Notes under the pieces: generated by a model | The model's database searches: none | Seen by the model: the letters and a program-made list of their open reading frames with translations, nothing else | Told to the model about the DNA's origin: nothing | Translations under genes and position numbers: made by a program | In this document: positions 1-5,160 of the stretch, one piece after another | Numbering within the stretch: the first letter of the stretch is position 1 | Layout of the letters: each line of letters begins with the position of its first letter | Assembly: GCA_900754445.1 (NCBI GenBank) | Contig: CAAECW010000089.1 | Location: 1-5,160, forward strand | Reading direction: 5' to 3' | DNA length: 5,160 nucleotides | From: an uncultured Collinsella sp. | GTDB lineage: Bacteria > Actinomycetota > Coriobacteriia > Coriobacteriales > Coriobacteriaceae

Positions 1-577
1 ACTCACAAGCAGCGCGAATAATATTATGCGGGCCGCGAGCACAGACATAACGTCCGTCCTCATCCCTGACGGCCTGGGGCCAGCTGGACTGATCGGCACG
101 CTCACTGAGGCGGTCGGCCGCAACGCTCACCTTAAAGGCCGAGCCAAGGTCGACACCAGACGTGACCACACGGGCCTCGTCAGTGTTCTGCTTGATCGAA
201 AACAATGCCATGCCACGACCGTGAACGCCCCAACGGTCCATCTTCATGCTCTCGAGCTTTGAGGTAACGCGAGCATCGAAGATTCGCTCTTGCATATCCT
301 GTGGAACGCCCGAACCGTTATCCAGAAAGACAAGCGTGCGGACGCCATCTTCCTTGGTCGTGGCGAGATAGACCTTGTCGGCGCCGGCATCGCGAGCATT
401 ACGGAGCATTTCGATGACGATATCCTCGACATGCTGAATGTCGTGTTTTGCCTGGCGCCGCTCGGCCTCCGAAACGCGGAGGCGGACATACCCCTCGCCA
501 AGGTTCTCCTCGACGCGAAGGTTGCCCTCCCCCGACATCGACGCGATAAATGAGATGAGCTCGTTCGCGTCGCTCAT
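1..577 (-). CDS. GHKL (HATPase_c) ATP-binding protein, N-terminal part, cut by the window edge
   Basis: The frame is open from ATG at 577 to the left edge, giving 192 codons with no stop. The Bergerat ATP-binding fold of the gyrase/Hsp90/histidine kinase/MutL superfamily is visible. The N box is EMLRNARDAG (about residues 56-65, Glu56 and Asn60). The G1 box is DNGSGVP (about 86-92). A lid and G2 region reads TSK...WGVHGRGMALFSI (about 105-128, Gly117, Gly120, Gly122). No sensor, transmembrane or phospho-acceptor His domain precedes the ATPase; only about 50 residues lie before it, so a classical sensor kinase is unlikely from what is visible. The start lies one base after the rny stop (TAA-C-ATG) with no strong Shine-Dalgarno, which suggests translational coupling and a shared transcript. 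The ATP-binding fold is seen directly; the substrate and biological role are unknown. The C-terminal half, which would define the family, lies outside the window. Confidence 0.85.
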   Translation of the reverse strand, partial: MSDANELISFIASMSGEGNLRVEENLGEGYVRLRVSEAERRQAKHDIQHVEDIVIEMLRNARDAGADKVYLATTKEDGVRTLVFLDNGSGVPQDMQERIFDARVTSKLESMKMDRWGVHGRGMALFSIKQNTDEARVVTSGVDLGSAFKVSVAADRLSERADQSSWPQAVRDEDGRYVCARGPHNIIRAACE

Positions 578-578
578 G

Positions 579-2129
579 TTATTTAGCGATATCGACAGCG
601 CGGCTCTCGCGAATCACGACGACGCGCACCTGACCGGGATACTCCATCTCTTCCTCGATCTGATGGGCGATATCGTGAGCCAGGACCGTGGACTGGGCAT
701 CGGAGATCTTGTCCGGCTGAACCATGACGTGTACCTCGCGACCAGCCTGCATGGCATAGGTACGCTCGACGCCTTCATGGGAGTTGGCGATCTCCTCGAG
801 CTTCTCGAGACGCTTGATGTAGTTCTCGGCAGACTCGCGACGGGCACCGGGGCGAGAGGCGGAGACGGCATCGGCGGCCTGTACCAGGACATCGAGCACC
901 GTGCTGGGGTCGACATCGGCATGGTGAGCCTCGATAGCGTGAACGATAACGGGCTTCTCGCCATAACGGCGGGCAAGCTCGGCGCCGATGACGGCATGCG
1001 GGCCCTCGACGTCATGGTCGATTGCCTTGCCCAGGTCGTGCAGCAGGCCGGCGCGCTTAGCGGTCACAACGTCCAGGCCAAGCTCGGAAGCCATCACGCC
1101 GCACAGGTCAGAGACCTCGAGGGAGTGCTGAAGCACGTTCTGACCAAACGAGGTACGGTAGCGCAGGGCACCAAGGGTCTTGACGATCTCGGGGTGCAGG
1201 TCGTGAATGCCGGTATCGAAGGCAGCCTGCTCGCCAGCCTCGCGCACGCGCTGCTGAACCAGGTCGGCAGCCTTGTGATACATCTCCTCGATGCGGGCGG
1301 GGTGAATGCGGCCGTCGGCGATGAGGTTCTCGAGGGCAACACGGGCGGTCTCACGACGGACCGGGTCGAAGCTCGAAAGAACGACGGTCTCGGGCGTGTC
1401 GTCAATCACGAGGTTGACGCCGGAAACCTGCTCGAAGGTCCGGATGTTGCGACCCTCGCGACCGATGATACGGCCCTTGAGGTCATCAGAGGGGATGTGC
1501 ACGGAGGTAACGGTGACCTCGGCTGTGTGGTCGGCAGCGCAGCGCTGAATCGCCAAGGACAGAATCTCCTGGGCGGTCTTGTGGCACTCGGCGCGAACCT
1601 GCTGCTCGGACTCGCGAATGATCGTGGCAGCCTCGTGGGTGACCTCGCCGCGAACCTTATCGAGGAGCTCCTTGTGGGCGTCCTCGCGGGTCAGGTCGGC
1701 GATACGCTCGAGCTCGGAGGTCTGCTTGGCGCAGAGCTCCTCAAGCTCGCGGGAGCGTTTCTCGACCTGACCGGCCTGGCTGGACAGCTGGTGCTCACGC
1801 TTGTCAAGAGCGTCGTTTCGGCGATCGAGGGACTCCTCGCGCTGCATCACACGGTTCTCGAGCGTACGAATCTCGCTCTTACGCTGCTTGTCCTCGGCCT
1901 CGGCGGCCTGCTTGTTCTTGATGATCTCCTCTTTAGCCTCGAGCAGAGCCTCTTTTTTGAGGGTCTCGGCCTGACGCTTAGCATCACCGATCAGGGACTC
2001 AGCCTGTGCGTGTGCCGACTGGATCTTTTCGTCGGCCTCGTGAAGACTACCCTGCTTGGCGGTGCGCATGTAGGCGATGGCGGCGATGGCACCCAAAACG
2101 ATGCCAACGAGCGCTGCGATGATAGGCAT
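579..2129 (-). CDS. rny: Ribonuclease Y
   Basis: Membrane-anchored endoribonuclease that initiates mRNA decay and processing. At 516 aa it is close to the usual family length of about 520. Order of parts: an N-terminal hydrophobic helix (about residues 2-20); a long charged coiled coil (about 28-180) rich in Glu, Lys, Gln and Ala; a KH RNA-binding domain beginning at IPSDDLKGRIIGREGRN, with the GxxG loop GREG at about 223-226; an HD phosphohydrolase domain with QHSLEV (His at about 335), LLHDLGK (His364-Asp365), EAHHAD (about 401-406) and AADAVSASRPGARRE (metal-ligand Asp at about 420); and the conserved C-terminal region ending in VVVIRESRAVDIAK. All expected HD residues are present. I chose ATG at 2129 because AAGGAG (2135-2140) sits 5 bases before it; a GTG at 2135, two codons upstream, overlaps that site and is unlikely. 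The gene has its own promoter and a long leader, and is followed after one base by the GHKL ATPase gene. Confidence 0.97.
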   Translation of the reverse strand: MPIIAALVGIVLGAIAAIAYMRTAKQGSLHEADEKIQSAHAQAESLIGDAKRQAETLKKEALLEAKEEIIKNKQAAEAEDKQRKSEIRTLENRVMQREESLDRRNDALDKREHQLSSQAGQVEKRSRELEELCAKQTSELERIADLTREDAHKELLDKVRGEVTHEAATIIRESEQQVRAECHKTAQEILSLAIQRCAADHTAEVTVTSVHIPSDDLKGRIIGREGRNIRTFEQVSGVNLVIDDTPETVVLSSFDPVRRETARVALENLIADGRIHPARIEEMYHKAADLVQQRVREAGEQAAFDTGIHDLHPEIVKTLGALRYRTSFGQNVLQHSLEVSDLCGVMASELGLDVVTAKRAGLLHDLGKAIDHDVEGPHAVIGAELARRYGEKPVIVHAIEAHHADVDPSTVLDVLVQAADAVSASRPGARRESAENYIKRLEKLEEIANSHEGVERTYAMQAGREVHVMVQPDKISDAQSTVLAHDIAHQIEEEMEYPGQVRVVVIRESRAVDIAK

Positions 2130-2134
2130 GCTCA

Positions 2135-2140
2135 CTCCTT
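2135..2140 (-). promoter_or_regulatory. Shine-Dalgarno of rny
   Basis: The minus strand reads AAGGAG, then TGAGC, then ATG (2129-2127). The 5-base spacing fixes the rny start at 2129 and argues against the in-frame GTG at 2135, whose first base is the last base of the Shine-Dalgarno itself. Confidence 0.85.
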
Positions 2141-2164
2141 TTTATGGATTAGTTACACAACAAA

Positions 2165-2190
2165 GCGAACCGTCCTTACGAACGGCTCGC
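2165..2190 (-). promoter_or_regulatory. Stable hairpin with GUAA tetraloop in the rny leader
   Basis: In the rny leader RNA, GCGAGCCGUUC pairs with GGACGGUUCGC around a GUAA loop. This is an 11-bp stem including two G-U wobbles, and GUAA is a GNRA-type tetraloop. A U-rich stretch (UUUGUUGUGU) follows, and the structure ends 24 bases before the Shine-Dalgarno. It could be an attenuator, a stability element, or a site for RNase Y self-regulation; the sequence does not decide. The U tract is interrupted by G residues, so a fully efficient terminator is unlikely. Confidence 0.6.
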
Positions 2191-2251
2191 GACATTTGAG
2201 TAATATGGGCGCAGCTTATGCGGGTCGGATACAGATAAACATATAAACAAA

Positions 2252-2266
2252 CTCATCACAGATGAG
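2252..2266 (-). promoter_or_regulatory. Small inverted repeat in the rny leader
   Basis: CTCATC and GATGAG are a perfect 6-bp inverted repeat around a 3-base loop, extendable by one G-U pair in the minus-strand RNA. In that RNA it is followed by UUUGUUUAU. It could be a weak hairpin in the leader or a protein-binding palindrome; neither can be proven from the sequence. Confidence 0.35.
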
Positions 2267-2295
2267 CACATATCACAAAGCAAATGACAGTGTTT

Positions 2296-2324
2296 ATCGT
2301 ACGTTGAACCACAACAACTGTCAA
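2296..2324 (-). promoter_or_regulatory. Promoter of rny (housekeeping sigma type)
   Basis: On the minus strand the -35 box is TTGACA (2319-2324), a consensus match, followed by a 17-base spacer and the -10 box TACGAT (2296-2301). Transcription would start near 2289, leaving an untranslated leader of about 160 bases before the rny ATG. The -35 box shares bases with the T-rich tail of the recX terminator immediately upstream. The promoter is predicted from motif and spacing only. Confidence 0.75.
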
Positions 2325-2372
2325 ATAAATGGCCCCGGCACGGCGGCTAAAACGCGGTGAACGGCAGGGCCA
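2323..2372 (-). terminator. Predicted terminator of the recA-recX transcript
   Basis: On the minus strand TGGCCCTG (2365-2372) pairs with CGGGGCCA (2330-2337). The 8-bp GC-rich stem includes one G-U wobble and is followed by TTTATTT. The hairpin starts 14 bases after the recX stop. The intervening loop is long (27 bases) and folds only weakly by itself, so efficiency is uncertain. Position and tail fit a Rho-independent terminator. Confidence 0.6.
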
Positions 2373-2386
2373 CAAAACGCATACGC

Positions 2387-3079
2387 CTAAACCGCACATT
2401 CCTCGCGTTCGGCATCGAGACGTGCCTTAACGGCATCGGCGGCGATGTGATACGAGAAGCCCTTGCCCATCAAAAACCGAACCAGTTTTTCGAATCCGCG
2501 CGTCTCTGGAACACGCCGCTTGGCGAGCAGGGCTGACGCACGCGCCAAATCGTCTTCGACGGCAAAATAATCCTCGGGATAACCGGGAATGTCATCGAGC
2601 ACGACATGACGGCGCTTGAGCTCGGTCTCGATTTTGCGCTGTCCCCAACCGCGCCGCTTGCGCTCCTCGATAAAGTACGAGCAAAAGCGGCTCTCGTCTA
2701 AAAAGCGATACTCGGTGGCGCGCTCGACGGCGAAATCGATCGCAGGCTGGTGAAAGCCGTAGCGAGCCAGCTTGTCACGGACCTCACCCGTCGCATGGTC
2801 GCGGCGCGATAACATCTCGGTCACCATGGTAAGTGCACATTTACCCTCGATGAGCTGCACCGCCTCACGAAAGTTGTCCCAATCACAGGGAAGATCGGGG
2901 CGGTTTTTGACATACAGCCGCGCAACCCGCACGGGAATCCAAATGGACCGCTCAAAACCGCCCTCAAGCTCACAATCGATATGTGCGCAAGGCTTTTTGG
3001 ACGCATACCCGCTCGAGAACGAGGAAGCCGCCTTCTTATCGGGAAAGACGACCGTGGCCTCGGTCACCGTATACGACAT
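2387..3079 (-). CDS. recX: Regulatory protein RecX
   Basis: RecX binds RecA and modulates filament growth and recombinase and co-protease activity. The RecX core of tandem three-helix repeats spans roughly residues 81-221 of this 230-aa form. It includes LTMVTEMLSRRDHATGEVRDK, KLARYGFHQPAIDFAVERA, RFLDESRFCSYFIEERKRR, GWGQRKIETELKRRHV and a final repeat near RGFEKLVRFLMGKGFSYHIA. About 80 residues precede the core, so the protein is longer than many RecX proteins of about 150-170 aa; this extension contains a CAHIDC pair and has no function I recognise. I chose ATG at 3079, 11 bases after the recA stop. An in-frame GTG at 3091 would overlap the recA TAG by one base and add four residues; neither start has a strong Shine-Dalgarno. 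Co-transcription with recA, and hence SOS control, is inferred from the junction. A hairpin follows the gene. Confidence 0.93.
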   Translation of the reverse strand: MSYTVTEATVVFPDKKAASSFSSGYASKKPCAHIDCELEGGFERSIWIPVRVARLYVKNRPDLPCDWDNFREAVQLIEGKCALTMVTEMLSRRDHATGEVRDKLARYGFHQPAIDFAVERATEYRFLDESRFCSYFIEERKRRGWGQRKIETELKRRHVVLDDIPGYPEDYFAVEDDLARASALLAKRRVPETRGFEKLVRFLMGKGFSYHIAADAVKARLDAEREECAV

Positions 3080-3090
3080 GAGCGTAACCA

Positions 3091-4239
3091 CTACTCGTCG
3101 TCATCATCGAGCATGGCGGAACCATCGATGGCGTAAAGCTCGTCAAACTCCTCAGGCGCAGGCTGATCGGTCAGCTCGACCTCAGACGGAGCATCGTCAT
3201 CAAACTCAAGCCCGCAGGCAAGGCGGACCTTATGCTCAATCTCGTCGGCGCAATCGGGGTGTTCGCGCAGGAAAGCCTTGGCGGCCTCTCGACCGTTGCC
3301 AAGCTTGTCCTCGCCATAGGCAAACCAGGAGCCCATCTTCTTGCAGATGCCGCACTCGACAGCCATGTCCAGAATCGAGCCCTCCTTAGAGATGCCCGTA
3401 CCGTACATGATGTCGAACTCAGCAGAACGGAACGGAGCTGCCACCTTGTTCTTAACGACCTTGGCGCGCACGCGGTTACCGATAACCTCGTCCTTAAGCT
3501 TAATGCTGTCGATGCGGCGAATGTCGATACGCACCGAAGAGAAGAACTTAAGGGCACGGCCGCCCGTCGTGGTCTCGGGGTTGCCGAACATGACGCCGAT
3601 CTTCTCACGCAGCTGGTTAATGAAGATGCACGTCGTGTTGGACTTGGACAGCGAGCCGGCGAGCTTACGGAGCGCCTGGCTCATCAGGCGAGCCTGAAGA
3701 CCGACCGTAGTATCGCCGATTTCTCCCTCGATCTCGGCACGCGGGGTCAGCGCGGCGACGGAGTCGACGACGATGGCATCGATGGCGCCGGAACGCACGA
3801 GCATGTCAACAATCTCGAGCGCCTGCTCACCCGTATCGGGCTGGGAAATCAGTACCTCGTCGATATCCACGCCAATGCGCGCGGCATAAGTGGGATCAAG
3901 CGCGTGCTCGGCATCGATAAATGCCACAACGCCACCCATTGCCTGGGCCTCGGCCAGGATCTCGAGCGAAAGCGTCGTCTTACCGGAGGACTCGGGACCG
4001 TAGATCTCGACGATTCGGCCGCGCGGCACACCGCCGATACCCAGCGCGGCATCAAGTGCCAGAGCGCCCGTAGGGATGGCCTCGACCTCGAGCTCGGGGC
4101 CACCGTCGCCGTACCTCATGATGGAACCCTGGCCGAATTTCTTCTCGATCTCGGCCTTGGTGGTGGCGATCATCTCATCGCGCTCTTTACCCGTCGTGCG
4201 AGCATGAACGGTACGTACGGGACCTGAATTCTTGGCCAT
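3091..4239 (-). CDS. recA: Recombinase RecA
   Basis: DNA-dependent ATPase that forms filaments on single-stranded DNA, catalyses strand exchange and stimulates LexA self-cleavage. At 382 aa it is slightly longer than E. coli RecA (about 350). Visible parts: N-terminal helix leading into KKFGQGSIMRYG; Walker A GPESSGKTT (about residues 81-89); the AEHALDP segment with the catalytic Glu (about 111); Walker B AIVVDSVAAL (Asp at about 159); L1 region EIEGEIGDTTVGLQARLMSQ; FINQLREKIGVMFGNP; L2 region ETTTGGRALKFF (about 222-233); C-terminal domain KKMGSWFAYGEDKLGNG; and an acidic tail ending DDDDE. No key residue is missing and there is no intein. ATG at 4239 is chosen because AGAGGAGGG lies just upstream; an in-frame TTG at 4260 would put that Shine-Dalgarno inside the coding region. 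It is transcribed from a promoter carrying a LexA box and is followed directly by recX. Confidence 0.99.
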   Translation of the reverse strand: MAKNSGPVRTVHARTTGKERDEMIATTKAEIEKKFGQGSIMRYGDGGPELEVEAIPTGALALDAALGIGGVPRGRIVEIYGPESSGKTTLSLEILAEAQAMGGVVAFIDAEHALDPTYAARIGVDIDEVLISQPDTGEQALEIVDMLVRSGAIDAIVVDSVAALTPRAEIEGEIGDTTVGLQARLMSQALRKLAGSLSKSNTTCIFINQLREKIGVMFGNPETTTGGRALKFFSSVRIDIRRIDSIKLKDEVIGNRVRAKVVKNKVAAPFRSAEFDIMYGTGISKEGSILDMAVECGICKKMGSWFAYGEDKLGNGREAAKAFLREHPDCADEIEHKVRLACGLEFDDDAPSEVELTDQPAPEEFDELYAIDGSAMLDDDDE

Positions 4240-4245
4240 GAATAG

Positions 4246-4254
4246 CCCTCCTCT
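4246..4254 (-). promoter_or_regulatory. Strong Shine-Dalgarno of recA
   Basis: AGAGGAGGG on the minus strand, with its AGGAGG core ending 7 bases before ATG at 4239. It sets the recA start and excludes the upstream in-frame TTG at 4260. Confidence 0.93.
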
Positions 4255-4269
4255 TAACAACCTGCATCG

Positions 4270-4298
4270 ATAATAAACGAACGGCTGTTCGTGGTCAA
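4270..4298 (-). promoter_or_regulatory. recA promoter
   Basis: On the minus strand the -35 box is TTGACC (4293-4298), followed by a spacer of exactly 17 bases and the -10 box TATTAT (4270-4275). Transcription should start near 4263, giving a leader of about 24 bases that contains the Shine-Dalgarno. The LexA palindrome fills most of the spacer, so a bound repressor would block RNA polymerase directly. Confidence 0.88.
4278..4291. promoter_or_regulatory. LexA (SOS) operator of recA
   Basis: CGAACGGCTGTTCG is the Gram-positive SOS box pattern CGAAC-N4-GTTCG with perfect 5-bp arms, extended to 6 bp by the flanking A (4277) and T (4292). It lies between the -10 and -35 boxes of recA. This supports DNA-damage induction of recA and probably recX. 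LexA itself is not in the window. Confidence 0.92.
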
Positions 4299-4328
4299 CC
4301 GTTCAGGCCAATCATATGCAGGCGGTCT

Positions 4329-4390
4329 TTCCAAAACCCAACCAAACGCCGACCAAACACTGACCAAATACTTGACCACAAAGGACCAAA
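4329..4390. repeat. Six short direct repeats phased at about 11 bp upstream of the recA promoter
   Basis: On the plus strand, 7-base units start at 4329 (TTCCAAA), 4340 (AACCAAA), 4351 (GACCAAA), 4362 (GACCAAA), 4374 (GACCACA) and 4384 (GACCAAA). Spacings are 11, 11, 11, 12 and 10, so all copies lie on nearly the same face of the helix. Read toward recA the unit is TTTGGTC. The nearest copy ends about 30 bp upstream of the -35 box. This may be a binding array for an unknown regulator or phased short A-tracts that bend DNA. The repetition is seen directly; the function is inferred. Confidence 0.6.
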
Positions 4391-4465
4391 TATGAACAAG
4401 GCAGGCAAAAATACATCTACAACCAGCACAAACGCTAAATTTGTCAGAGGTCCCTATCTCCACAA

Positions 4466-4489
4466 TTAAGGGGCCCTAAGGCCCCTTAA
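4466..4489 (-). terminator. Predicted terminator after cinA
   Basis: TTAAGGGGCC and GGCCCCTTAA form a perfect 10-bp stem around a 4-base loop, 7 bases after the cinA stop. On the minus strand the 3' arm ends in TTAA followed by TTGTGG, so the T tract is short and interrupted. The plus strand has no T tail. It most likely ends the pgsA-cinA transcript and insulates recA. Confidence 0.7.
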
Positions 4490-4496
4490 AACATGT

Positions 4497-5027
4497 CTAT
4501 TCCATAGAGTTGAGCACAAGGGCAATGCGCCCCAATGCCTCCGCGACCGCATGGGCACGAACACACGAACGGTCGCCCTCATAGTGGCAGCGCACAGAGT
4601 CCACGACCGGCACGCCCCCATCGGCGGAACGATGCGCCCAGCCAATATAGAAAGTGCCCGCCGGATCGTCCTCAGTGCCACCGCCGGGGCCGGCATAACC
4701 CGTTGCGCTCACTGCAATATCGCTCTGGTACAGCTCCAGCGAACCCACCGCCATCTCGCGCGCGGTCTGATGCGACACCGCGGTATAGCGGTCGAGCGTC
4801 TCCTGCTCAACACCAAGAACACGATGCTTAATCTCATCGCAATAGGTCACCGCACCGCCACGCAGCACCGCCGAGGCGCCCGGGATATCGGCAATCGTCG
4901 AGGCGATCATACCCGCCGTCAGCGACTCAGCCGTCGAAACCGTCACGCCCCGAGCGCTCGCGCGCTCGACAATATCACGCGCCAGCTCCTCGTTATGTGC
5001 GGAAATCTGCTCAAAAGAGTCCGTCAT
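4497..5027 (-). CDS. cinA: CinA C-terminal family nicotinamide-nucleotide amidase (PncC-like)
   Basis: A stand-alone CinA C-terminal domain of 176 aa. Characterised members deamidate nicotinamide mononucleotide to nicotinate mononucleotide in the cytoplasmic pyridine-nucleotide cycle. Family signatures are the TVSTAESLTAGMIASTIADI segment (about residues 29-48, with the AES serine of the active-site region), GGAVTYCDEIKHRVLGV (about 57-73), and SATGYAGPGGGTEDDPAGTFYIG (about 107-129). The MoeA-like N-terminal domain of full-length competence-associated CinA is absent, so the name pncC would also be suitable and no competence role should be assumed. ATG at 5027 gives an MTDS start like E. coli PncC; an in-frame GTG at 5033 is an alternative, and neither has a strong Shine-Dalgarno. 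The gene starts 12 bases after the pgsA stop, implying co-transcription, and ends just before a hairpin terminator. Confidence 0.93.
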   Translation of the reverse strand: MTDSFEQISAHNEELARDIVERASARGVTVSTAESLTAGMIASTIADIPGASAVLRGGAVTYCDEIKHRVLGVEQETLDRYTAVSHQTAREMAVGSLELYQSDIAVSATGYAGPGGGTEDDPAGTFYIGWAHRSADGGVPVVDSVRCHYEGDRSCVRAHAVAEALGRIALVLNSME

Positions 5028-5039
5028 ACCCACCAGGAC

Positions 5040-5160
5040 CTAGACCGAAAAGACGATCTTGCGGCAGTTCCAGAAGTACTGGGCGCCCGAGATAACGGTC
5101 AGGACAACGGCAACGGCGTACAGGAAGCGCGACACCGAGTAGATGCCGAGCGTCAGCGCC
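5040..5160 (-). CDS. pgsA: CDP-diacylglycerol-glycerol-3-phosphate 3-phosphatidyltransferase, C-terminal end only
   Basis: The reading frame enters from the right edge and stops at TAG (5042-5040). Its last 39 residues show a hydrophobic helix (LYAVAVVLTVISGAQYF) followed by a short basic end (WNCRKIVFSV). The SGxxYF motif after the last membrane helix is typical of the PgsA C-terminus. Full-length PgsA is an integral membrane enzyme of the CDP-alcohol phosphatidyltransferase family that makes phosphatidylglycerolphosphate. The catalytic motif lies outside the window, so the call rests on this tail and on the conserved pgsA-cinA-recA order. Another CDP-alcohol transferase remains possible. 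Confidence 0.75.
   Translation of the reverse strand, partial: ALTLGIYSVSRFLYAVAVVLTVISGAQYFWNCRKIVFSV

Noticed and set aside
26..553. Plus-strand and alternative minus-strand small frames in the left 550 bases
   Set aside because: The minus-strand frame starting at 577 carries GHKL motifs in the right order and is open to the edge, which explains the region. The others are shadows.
438..2246. Very long open frame (602 codons) on the plus strand opposite rny
   Set aside because: It is the mirror of strong GC codon bias in rny. Its product is a low-complexity Leu/Gly/Asp-rich string without a domain, while the minus strand has a complete RNase Y.
3232..4227. 331-codon open frame on the plus strand opposite recA
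   Set aside because: It lies antisense to a clear, complete RecA and has no recognisable domain of its own, so it is a shadow frame.
4351..4372. GGTCAGTG on the minus strand, resembling the LexA-independent damage-inducible (PafBC, RecA-NDp) promoter motif of mycobacteria
   Set aside because: The expected -10 sequence is absent at the required distance, and the match is explained as part of the TTTGGTC repeat array.
4329..4390. CRISPR-like repeats
   Set aside because: Units are only 7 bp with 3-5 bp linkers, far too short for repeat-spacer structure.
4397..4446. Possible second recA promoter with CTGACA as -35 box
   Set aside because: No acceptable -10 box lies 16-18 bases downstream.
4254..4463. 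69-codon minus-strand frame between cinA and recA
   Set aside because: It starts at a GTG without a Shine-Dalgarno and runs through the phased repeats, the recA promoter, the LexA box and the recA Shine-Dalgarno. It is regulatory DNA, not a gene.

Overview
All protein genes in this window read right to left on the minus strand. In transcription order they are the end of pgsA, cinA/pncC, recA, recX, rny (RNase Y) and the start of a GHKL-type ATPase. The pgsA-cinA-recA order is a conserved neighbourhood of Gram-positive bacteria. Balanced-to-high GC, a Gram-positive-type LexA box, an RNase Y and the GHKL gene directly behind rny together suggest a Coriobacteriia actinobacterium such as Collinsella or a relative. 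That placement comes from gene order and general resemblance, not from a database search.

Layout. Positions 5160-5040 hold the C-terminus of PgsA. CinA/PncC follows after a short gap (5027-4497) and ends at a perfect 10-bp hairpin (4466-4489). A 257-bp intergenic region then carries the recA control elements. These are six short CCAAA-type repeats spaced about 11 bp apart (4329-4390), a strong TTGACC-17-TATTAT promoter whose spacer contains a palindromic LexA box (4278-4291), and a strong Shine-Dalgarno. recA and recX are back to back and probably form one SOS-inducible transcript, which ends at a hairpin with a T-rich tail (2323-2372). The tail overlaps the -35 box of the next promoter (TTGACA-17-TACGAT), which drives rny through a leader of about 160 nt containing hairpins. 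The GHKL ATPase starts one base after the rny stop and runs off the left edge.

Function. recA and recX form a DNA-repair module: RecA is the recombinase and SOS co-protease, and RecX modulates RecA filaments. CinA/PncC recycles pyridine nucleotides and PgsA makes phosphatidylglycerolphosphate. RNase Y is a membrane-anchored endonuclease that starts mRNA decay. The ATPase has no function assignable from sequence; its tight junction with rny suggests co-expression.

Most of the window is conserved housekeeping DNA. The least explained parts are the helically phased repeats upstream of the recA promoter, the structured rny leader, and the ATPase coupled to rny. I see no mobile element, CRISPR array, tRNA or rRNA.
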